Assembly: GCA_023386645.1 (NCBI GenBank)
Contig: JAEWJI010000021.1
Coordinates: 1-64,000, forward strand
Origin: Pseudomonadota bacterium
GTDB taxonomy: Bacteria; Pseudomonadota; Alphaproteobacteria; Caulobacterales; Caulobacteraceae
Direction: 5' to 3'
DNA: 64,000 nucleotides
A program made the translations under genes and the position numbers. Shown here one piece after another: positions 57,494 to 64,000 of the stretch. The stretch's first letter is position 1. Each line of letters opens with the position of its first letter. The notes under the pieces were generated by a model. The model made no database searches, was not told the origin of the DNA, and was given only the letters and a program-made list of their open reading frames with translations.

Positions 57494-60400
57494 GCGAGCG
57501 TTTCGACCCCTTTTCAGGTCCAGGGCCGCGCTGGAGCACCATTCCGGCGCACAGGCCCTTCCTGGATGACCTCGCCTCGGGAGTTCTCGCATGGCTCGGT
57601 GACGCATCGCCCGAGGCGCTCAGCGACGCGGTGATCCTGGCGCCCAACCGGCGGGCGGCCCGCGAGTTCGCCTCGGCGCTCGGCCGTCTCGCGGGCGACC
57701 GGCCGGTGCTGTTGCCCCAGGTGCGTCCGCTCGGCGACCTGGAGGAGGACGAGCCGCCCTTCGCGCCCGGCGATCTGGGCCTCGACCTGCCGCCCGCCAT
57801 CGCGCCGCTGCGTCGCCGGTTCGAGATGGCGCGAATGATCAAGGACGCCTGGGACTCCGGCTATTCGCCGCAGCGGGCGCTGGAGATGGCGGACGCGCTC
57901 TCGGCCTTCCTTGACGCCTGCCAGATCGAGGAAGTCGAGGATCCGTCCAGGGTCGAAACCCTGGTCGAAGGCGACCTGGCCGAGCACTGGAAGGACGCCG
58001 CGCGATTCCTGAAGCTGGCCATCGAGGAATGGCCGCGTCGGCTCGAAGCCATGGGAATGATGGACCCGGCGGCGCGCCGGGTGAGGCTGCTGCGTCTGCT
58101 GGCGGAACGCTGGCGCGAGGCGCCTCCGATCGGCCCGGTCCTGGCCGCGGGCTCGACCGGCACCGCGCCGGCCGCCGCCGCCGTCCTGGCCGCCGTGGCC
58201 AGGGCGCCCCAGGGCTGCGTGGTCCTGCCCGGGCTCGATCTCGACATGGCGCCGGAGATCTGGGGCGGGATCGACTGGCAACACCCCCAGCACGCCCTGA
58301 AGCGCCTTCTCGCCGCCGCCGAGATCGACCGGGGGAGCGTGCGGCCCTGGTTCGAGCCACGGGCCGCGATGGACACCCGCGAACGGGCGCGGGCGCGCGA
58401 GCGCCTGCTCGGCGAGGCCCTGCGTCCGCCCGAGGCGACCGGGGATTGGCGCGCGGCCATCGTCGAGCTGCGTCGGGCGGCGAGCATCAAGGGCGAGCCC
58501 GATCCGGTGACCGAGGGGTTGGCGGGTCTCGGCCTCGCAACGGTGCGCCACGAAGAAGAGGCGGCCTCGGTCATCGCCCTGATGATGCGGGAGGCGCTGG
58601 AGACGCCGGGCCGCACCTGCGCCCTGGTGACCCCGGATCTCGACCTGTCGCGCCGAGTCGCGGCGCGTCTGAAACGCTGGGGCGTCGAGGCCGACGTGTC
58701 GGCGGGCGAGCCCTTGGCGCGCACGCCGGCGGGGCGGCTGCTGGAGATCTGCGCCCGCCTGATCGCCGACCCGCGAAGTCCACAGGCGATCCTGGGTCTG
58801 CTCAAGCATCCGCTGGTTCGGATCGATCTGGCGGAGGGGTCCGAGCATGACGCCCGCGAGGCGCTGGAGGAACACGGGTTGCGGGGCCCGCGTCCGCGCG
58901 ACTGGTCCGATCTGAAGAAGCGCCTGCTCAAGGCGGGCCAGCCGGGCGAGCGCGGTTTCGCCCCGCCGGAGTGGAAGCTGGCCCGCCTGGCTTCGGCCGG
59001 CGCCCTGGTCGACCGGCTGGAGACGCTGGTCGCGGCGGCCCGGGCGCCCTTCATGTCCGCCGCGCCCCTGGACGAGGCGGCGCGAGCCATGACCGCCATG
59101 GTCGAGGCGGTCTCGGGCCAGGCCGTCTGGGCCGGACGCGACGGGGAGGCGGCCGCCGCCCTGATGAGTGGGCTGATCGAGGGCGGCGGGCCCATCGGAG
59201 AAATCGACCGCGACGGATTCCACGGCCTGATCCTCGCGCTCCTTTCGGAGACGACGGTGCGGACAGGCGGGGCCACCCATCCGCGCCTGCGCATCCTGGG
59301 CGCCATCGAGGCGCGGCTGGTGCGGGCGGACCTGATGATCCTGGCCGGGCTGGAGGAAGGCGTCTGGCCGGCCGGCGCAGCGCTCGATCCCTTCCTGTCG
59401 CGGCCGATGCGCGCCGCTCTGGGCCTGCCGCCGCCCGAGCGACGCCTCGGGCAGACCGCCCAGGACTTCGTCCATGCGGCTTCCGCGCCCGAGGTGGTGC
59501 TGGTCCATGCCGAACGACGCGGCGGCCAGCCGGCGGTGCGCTCGCGCTGGCTGTGGCGGCTGCAGATGCTGGTCGATGGAGCGGGGGTGAAACTGCCGGT
59601 CGCCCGGACGCCCCTGGACTGGTCGCGAGCCCTGGACTCGCCGGGGGCCGCGAAGCCCGACTACGCCCCGCGCCCCATGCCCCGGCCGCCGGTCGCGAGG
59701 CGGCCGCGCAGTCTCTACGTCACCCGCGTCGAACGCTGGGTCCGCGACCCCTACGCCATCTACGCCCGGCACATCCTGGGCCTGGAGGAGATGGACCGGC
59801 CGGGCGCCTCCGCCGAGGCGATGGCCCGCGGTAATGCGGTGCACAAGGCGATCGAGCGGCTGACCCTGGCCTGGCCGCACGCGCTTCCGGACGACTGCGC
59901 CTCTGAGATCGAGCGGTTGCTTCTGACCTCGTTGGACGAGCACGGGTTCGAAGCGGCGTCGATGGCGCGGGAGGGGCCGTTGGCCCGCAACTGCGCGCGC
60001 TGGCTGGCGAACTTCGAGGCCGAACGTCGGGCGCGCGGCGTCGAACTGCTGGTCGAACAGAAGGGCGAGATGACCTTCGACGCCCCCGCCGGCACCTTCA
60101 CGCTCAAGGCCTTTGCCGATCGGATCGAGGTGTCGACCACGGGCGGGGCGGTCATGGACTTCAAGACCGGCGCGGCCCCGAGCGCCAAGCAGATCCGCGC
60201 CGGCTTCTCGCCCCAGCTGACCCTGACCGGCGCCATTCTGGCGGCCGGCGGGTTCGCCGCCACCAACGGCCCGGTCGAGCCGGAGGAGTTGACCTATGTC
60301 CGCGTGGTCGGCCGCAAGGTCCCGGGCGAGGCCTGCGTGCGGGCCGCCGGTCCCGAAGCGGCGGAGCTGTCGCAGACGGCGCTCGAGGGTCTGAAGGCGC

Positions 60401-60549
60401 TGGTGAGCCGGTTCGACGACGAGGCCACGCCCTACGCCTCCTGGACCGCGCCGCAGTTCATGGGCGGATTCGGCGGCAACTACGACCACCTGGCCCGGGT
60501 CTGGGAATGGCACGTCGTCGGGGCCGAGGGCGAGGAGGCCGGCGAATGA
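57490..60549 (+). CDS. addB: Double-strand break repair helicase-nuclease subunit AddB
   Basis: 1019 residues. Recognisable regions: AVILAPNRRAAREFASALGR, EVEDPSRVETLVEGDLAEHW, VLAAGSTGTAPAAAAVLAAV, AGLEEGVWP, and the C-terminal nuclease part SLYVTRVERWVRDPYAIYAR, RGNAVHKAIERLTLAW and AVMDFKTGAAPSAKQIRAGF (RecB-type nuclease Asp and Lys). The first cysteine usual near PYAIYARHILGLEE is absent, so I see no Fe-S staple, unlike Bacillus AddB. It partners AddA in processing broken DNA ends. ATGA overlap with addA. Confidence 0.94.
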   Translation: MSERFDPFSGPGPRWSTIPAHRPFLDDLASGVLAWLGDASPEALSDAVILAPNRRAAREFASALGRLAGDRPVLLPQVRPLGDLEEDEPPFAPGDLGLDLPPAIAPLRRRFEMARMIKDAWDSGYSPQRALEMADALSAFLDACQIEEVEDPSRVETLVEGDLAEHWKDAARFLKLAIEEWPRRLEAMGMMDPAARRVRLLRLLAERWREAPPIGPVLAAGSTGTAPAAAAVLAAVARAPQGCVVLPGLDLDMAPEIWGGIDWQHPQHALKRLLAAAEIDRGSVRPWFEPRAAMDTRERARARERLLGEALRPPEATGDWRAAIVELRRAASIKGEPDPVTEGLAGLGLATVRHEEEAASVIALMMREALETPGRTCALVTPDLDLSRRVAARLKRWGVEADVSAGEPLARTPAGRLLEICARLIADPRSPQAILGLLKHPLVRIDLAEGSEHDAREALEEHGLRGPRPRDWSDLKKRLLKAGQPGERGFAPPEWKLARLASAGALVDRLETLVAAARAPFMSAAPLDEAARAMTAMVEAVSGQAVWAGRDGEAAAALMSGLIEGGGPIGEIDRDGFHGLILALLSETTVRTGGATHPRLRILGAIEARLVRADLMILAGLEEGVWPAGAALDPFLSRPMRAALGLPPPERRLGQTAQDFVHAASAPEVVLVHAERRGGQPAVRSRWLWRLQMLVDGAGVKLPVARTPLDWSRALDSPGAAKPDYAPRPMPRPPVARRPRSLYVTRVERWVRDPYAIYARHILGLEEMDRPGASAEAMARGNAVHKAIERLTLAWPHALPDDCASEIERLLLTSLDEHGFEAASMAREGPLARNCARWLANFEAERRARGVELLVEQKGEMTFDAPAGTFTLKAFADRIEVSTTGGAVMDFKTGAAPSAKQIRAGFSPQLTLTGAILAAGGFAATNGPVEPEELTYVRVVGRKVPGEACVRAAGPEAAELSQTALEGLKALVSRFDDEATPYASWTAPQFMGGFGGNYDHLARVWEWHVVGAEGEEAGE

Positions 60550-63500
60550 CCCAGGCCGCCCAGCGCATCGCATCCGACCCGAAGCTGTCGGTCTTCGTCA
60601 CCGCCAACGCGGGCTCGGGCAAGACCACCACCCTGGTCAGCCGGGTGGCGCGGCTACTGCGGCGGGGCGCGGACCCCGCCGCCATCCTCTGCGTCACCTA
60701 CACCAAGGCCGCCGCCGCCGAGATGCAGACCCGGCTGTTCCAACGCCTGGGCGGCTGGGCCGTGGCCGAGGACGACAAGCTTCGGGCCGAGCTCGCCGAC
60801 CTGGAGGGCCTGAGCCCGGCGATCTTCACGGACGAGGACCTGTCACGCGCGCGCCGGCTGTTCGCCCGCGCCCTGGAGACGCCCGGCGGGCTCAAGATCC
60901 AGACCATCCACGCCTTCTGCGAGAAGCTGCTGCGGCGTTTCCCGATCGAGGCGGGGGTGTCGCCGCGCTTCAAGGTGCTGGAGGACGCCGCCGCCGTCGC
61001 CTTGTCACATCAGGCCCGCGAGGATCTGGCGCGCGAGGCCTGGCGCGATCCGGAGGGGCGGCTGGGCCAGGTCTTCTCGCACTTCGCCGTCCAGCTCGAC
61101 TGGGGGCGGTTCCAGGACCTGCTGGCCCTGATCGAGGCGCGCCGGCTGGAACTGACCGACTATCTCGACCGCATCGAGGCCGGGACCGCGCCGGGGCCCC
61201 ACGAACTGTGCGGCGTCGATCCGGACGTCTCCGCCGAGACGTTGGAGGGCGACTTCCTGGCCTTCATCGAGGCGCGGGAATGGGCCGCGACCGCCGAGGC
61301 GATGCAGACCGGCAGCGTCAACGACCAGAAGATCGCCGCCTGCATGCGTCAGGCCTCGCCGCCCGACTGCACCTTCGACGCGCTCGGCCCAGTGTTCCTG
61401 AAGGCGGATGGCGACCCGAAGTCGAGCATGGGGACGAAGAACGCCCCCCCGGCCGCCGTCGCCTGGCTGGCCGACCTGCAGCTCAAATACCTGGCCGCGC
61501 GCGACCGCATCCGCTCGGCCCGCGTGGCCGAGGACACCCAACGGCTGCTGACCCTGACACGGGCCCACGCCGCCTTCTACGAACTGGCCAAGGCGCGCAC
61601 CGGGGCGCTGGATTTCACCGACCTGGTCGACCGCGCCGCGCGCCTGTTGTCGGGCGACGAGAGCCAGGCCCGCTGGGTGCTCTATAAGCTGGACGGCGGC
61701 ATCGATCATGTGCTGGTCGACGAGGCCCAGGACACGGCGCCGGAACAGTGGGCCATCCTCCAAGCGCTCACCGCCGAGTTCTTCACCCACGAGGACAGCC
61801 GCCGCAGCGTCTTCGCTGTCGGCGACGAAAAGCAGTCGATCTACTCCTTCCAGGGCGCGCGGCCCGAGCAGCTCCGCATCCAGGGCCGGCTCTATGGCGA
61901 GCGCGCCGGCGACCGCTTCCGACAGGCGCCGCTGGAGGCCTCCTACCGCTCGACGCCCGAGGTCCTGGCCTTCGTCGACGCCGTTTTCGACGATCCAGAA
62001 CGCGCTCGGGCCCTGACCGGGCCTGAGGGCGACATCCAGCCCCATGTCGCGGTCCGCCAGGGCCAGCACGGCGGGGTCGAAATGGTCCCGCTGTTCATCG
62101 ATGAGGCAGCCCCCGAACGCGACGCCTGGACCGATCCGGTCGATCAGGAGAGCCGCCAGAGCGCCCGCAAGCGGCTGGCAAACCGTCTGGCCCAGGACAT
62201 CCGCCGCCAGGTCGAGACCTGCGTCGCGGTCCATGACCGCGAGGGCCGGCTGCGCCCCTGCGGCTATGGCGACTTCCTGATCCTGGTCCGCCGTCGCGAC
62301 GCCCTGTTCGAGGAGGTGATCCGGGCGCTGAAGCTGGCCGGCGTGCCTGTGGCCGGGGCCGACCGGCTGAAGCTCGCCCAGCACATCGCCTTCGACGACC
62401 TGTTGTCGCTGGTCCGGTTCGCCCTGTTCCCAGACGACGACCTGAGCCTGGCCGAGGTGCTGCGCAGTCCGTTCTGCGATGTGGACGAAGCGAGTCTGTT
62501 CGCCCTGGCCGGGGCCGAGAAGCGCAAACGTTCGCTGTGGCGCGAACTGAAGGCCAGGGCCGGCGAGCGGCCGGAGTGGGGCCACGCCCGTGCCCTGCTC
62601 GACTTCGCCCTGGCCTCGCGCGGCGGCGACCCGTTCGTCTTCTTCTCGGGCGTCCTGAACCGGGTCGACGAGCGGGGCATGTCGGGTCGCGCGCGCGTGC
62701 TCAAGCGGCTGGGCCGGGAGGCGGAAGAGGCGCTTGACGAGACCCTGAACCAGGTGATGGCGGCGGAGGCGCGCGGCGGGCTCGACCTCGAAACCTGCCT
62801 GCACCTGCTCGAACAGGCCGACGTCGAGGTGAAGCGCGAGCTGGAGGGCCCGCGCGGCGAGGTTCGGGTGATGACCGTCCACGGCGCCAAGGGATTGGAA
62901 GCGCCGATCGTCATCCTGCCGGACACGACCATGCGGGCGAAGGCGCAGGGACCGACGGTCCTGCCGGTCGAAGGGGAGTTCGAGGGCCGCGCCTGGCTGA
63001 TGTGCCCGGGGTCCGGCAAGGAGGACTGCCCCGTCTCCGCCGACGCCCGGCTGGCCGGGGAGACCCGCACGCGCGACGAGACCCTGCGCTTGCTCTACGT
63101 CGCCCTCACCCGAGCCCGCGACCGGCTGGTGGTCATGGGTCGGGTCAACAGCCGGGGCAAGGCCGAGGACGGCAGCTGGTGGTCGGCGATCGAGGAGACC
63201 TTCGGTCGGCTCGACGGCGTCGAGACCCTGGACGACGGCGTCCGGCGATACGGCGCCGCGCCCGTCGTCGCGCTGAGAACCGGTGAAGACGAGGCGGCCC
63301 CAGCGCCCGCCCCCCACCCCGACTGGGCCGGCCGGCCGGCCCCCCCCGATGCCGGGGCCCGCTTCGCCTCGCCCTCGCGAATGGACGAGACCCTGCGTAT
63401 TCCGGCGCCCTCGCCCCTGGCGCGCTCGGGCTCGCTGGGGCGCTTCCGGCGCGGCGACCTCATCCACCGGTTGCTGGAGCGGTTGCCCGACATGGCCGAG

Positions 63501-63944
63501 GCCGACCGGCGCGAGGGCGCGCGCCGCCTGATGGCCAGGGAGCGCGACCTGTCCGAAGACCAGCGCGCCGAAATGATCGAGGCGGCCTTCCAGGTGCTGG
63601 ACGATCCCCGCTTCGCCGCCGTCTTCGGCCCCGGCTCCCGGGCGGAGGTGGCCCTGACCGGCCGCGCTCCGGAGTTGCCGCCGGGCGTCTCGATTTCCGG
63701 TCGGATCGACCGGCTGGTTGTCAGGCCCGAGCGGGTCCTGATCATCGACTACAAGACCAATCGCCCCCCGCCCGCCGACATCGCGGCGGTGGACCCGGCC
63801 TATGTCACGCAGCTGGCGATCTATGCGGCGGTGCTGCGTCGGCTCTATCCGGACCGCCCGGTCGAGGCGGCTCTGATCTGGACCGATGGACCGAGCCTCA
63901 TGCCGATCCCACGGCCGCTGCTGGATCGCGCCCTGGCCGGTTGA
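60546..63944 (+). CDS. addA: Double-strand break repair helicase-nuclease subunit AddA
   Basis: 1132 residues from the ATG overlapping the addB stop. UvrD-like helicase motifs: VFVTANAGSGKTTTLVSRVA (Walker A, Lys26), CVTYTKAAAAEMQTRLFQRL, HVLVDEAQDTAPEQWAIL (Walker B), FAVGDEKQSIYSFQGARPEQ, VMTVHGAKGLEAPIVILPD, LRLLYVALTRARDRLVVMGR. The C-terminal nuclease motif is VLIIDYKTNRPPP (Asp, Lys). With AddB it unwinds and resects double-strand-break ends. The remaining 56 bases of the window after the stop carry no complete feature; in Caulobacter a thioredoxin gene follows addA. Confidence 0.95.
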   Translation: MTQAAQRIASDPKLSVFVTANAGSGKTTTLVSRVARLLRRGADPAAILCVTYTKAAAAEMQTRLFQRLGGWAVAEDDKLRAELADLEGLSPAIFTDEDLSRARRLFARALETPGGLKIQTIHAFCEKLLRRFPIEAGVSPRFKVLEDAAAVALSHQAREDLAREAWRDPEGRLGQVFSHFAVQLDWGRFQDLLALIEARRLELTDYLDRIEAGTAPGPHELCGVDPDVSAETLEGDFLAFIEAREWAATAEAMQTGSVNDQKIAACMRQASPPDCTFDALGPVFLKADGDPKSSMGTKNAPPAAVAWLADLQLKYLAARDRIRSARVAEDTQRLLTLTRAHAAFYELAKARTGALDFTDLVDRAARLLSGDESQARWVLYKLDGGIDHVLVDEAQDTAPEQWAILQALTAEFFTHEDSRRSVFAVGDEKQSIYSFQGARPEQLRIQGRLYGERAGDRFRQAPLEASYRSTPEVLAFVDAVFDDPERARALTGPEGDIQPHVAVRQGQHGGVEMVPLFIDEAAPERDAWTDPVDQESRQSARKRLANRLAQDIRRQVETCVAVHDREGRLRPCGYGDFLILVRRRDALFEEVIRALKLAGVPVAGADRLKLAQHIAFDDLLSLVRFALFPDDDLSLAEVLRSPFCDVDEASLFALAGAEKRKRSLWRELKARAGERPEWGHARALLDFALASRGGDPFVFFSGVLNRVDERGMSGRARVLKRLGREAEEALDETLNQVMAAEARGGLDLETCLHLLEQADVEVKRELEGPRGEVRVMTVHGAKGLEAPIVILPDTTMRAKAQGPTVLPVEGEFEGRAWLMCPGSGKEDCPVSADARLAGETRTRDETLRLLYVALTRARDRLVVMGRVNSRGKAEDGSWWSAIEETFGRLDGVETLDDGVRRYGAAPVVALRTGEDEAAPAPAPHPDWAGRPAPPDAGARFASPSRMDETLRIPAPSPLARSGSLGRFRRGDLIHRLLERLPDMAEADRREGARRLMARERDLSEDQRAEMIEAAFQVLDDPRFAAVFGPGSRAEVALTGRAPELPPGVSISGRIDRLVVRPERVLIIDYKTNRPPPADIAAVDPAYVTQLAIYAAVLRRLYPDRPVEAALIWTDGPSLMPIPRPLLDRALAG

Positions 63945-64000
63945 CCTGCCACGCGCGTCTTCCCACATGCCGCTGCCGGCGGAATCAGCTACCCTTCGCC

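Noticed and set aside
57514..60573. 1019-residue open frame on the minus strand opposite addB
   Set aside because: It mirrors addB almost end to end, has no recognisable motif, and is the usual antisense shadow of a GC-rich gene.
61005..63968. 987-residue open frame opposite addA
   Set aside because: Antisense shadow with His/Gln/Arg/Gly-rich composition; addA carries all helicase and nuclease motifs on the plus strand.

Overview
The window is GC-rich (roughly 70% by eye), densely coding, and reads as Caulobacterales, most likely Brevundimonas or a close relative. The evidence is the Caulobacter-type cpa/tad pilus locus with a CtrA-like site before the pilin gene, alphaproteobacterial-type AddAB, the argH-lptM-lysA and tsaE-amgK-murU-addB-addA gene orders, and many GTG starts with 1-8 base start/stop overlaps. 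This is inferred from gene content; no 16S gene is present.

Layout. 1-3.0 kb: the 3' part of a Sel1-repeat membrane protein, then a TauE/SafE permease coupled to a TIGR02186 protein. 3.0-9.5 kb: DNA-repair genes, namely PdeM-type phosphoesterase and Lhr-type helicase on the minus strand, a small membrane protein, and a DinG/Rad3-like helicase on the plus strand. 9.5-14 kb: hpt and a zinc-ribbon protein (minus), then ftsE-ftsX-ydcF-like-plsC (plus, all overlapping). 14-19.8 kb: minus-strand amino-acid genes argH-lptM-lysA and DUF2125-chorismate mutase-hisC. 19.8-23.4 kb: TlpA-like protein, a small lipoprotein-like gene, a membrane-tethered winged-helix regulator, an accessory patch of three small orphan genes punctuated by a short palindromic repeat, and a tRNA with CAU anticodon. 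23.5-31.3 kb: sugar dehydrogenase, AsmA protein, esterase, secreted orphan, AMP nucleosidase, methyltransferase. 31.3-35 kb: two membrane proteins plus a winged-helix regulator behind a nested palindrome, then a tyrosine-phosphatase-like protein and pabB. 35-46.4 kb: a near-complete tad/cpa pilus locus with three divergent genes and two almost identical Flp pilins. 46.6-54.3 kb: SRPBCC protein, MFS transporter, M20 amidohydrolase and two tandem S9 peptidases. 54.4-64 kb: acyltransferase, tsaE, amgK, murU, addB and addA in one run.

Working together: prepilin peptidase CpaA would process the two Flp pilins and the two TadE-like pseudopilins, and CpaB-F with TadB/C form the secretin, lipoprotein, localisation factor, ATPase and inner-membrane platform. 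AmgK and MurU form a two-step MurNAc salvage route to UDP-MurNAc. AddA and AddB form the double-strand-break helicase-nuclease.

GC-rich hairpin repeats of the CCTCCCC...GGGGAGG type occur at four places, once in frame inside the Lhr-type helicase. No gene-free stretch exceeds 300 bases; the longest is 264 bases at 46370-46633. I saw no CRISPR array, insertion sequence, prophage, rRNA or convincing riboswitch. No system here is clearly new. The best candidates for a second look are the 22-23.2 kb repeat-and-small-gene patch, the 31.3-32.9 kb operon, and the repeat inside the helicase.
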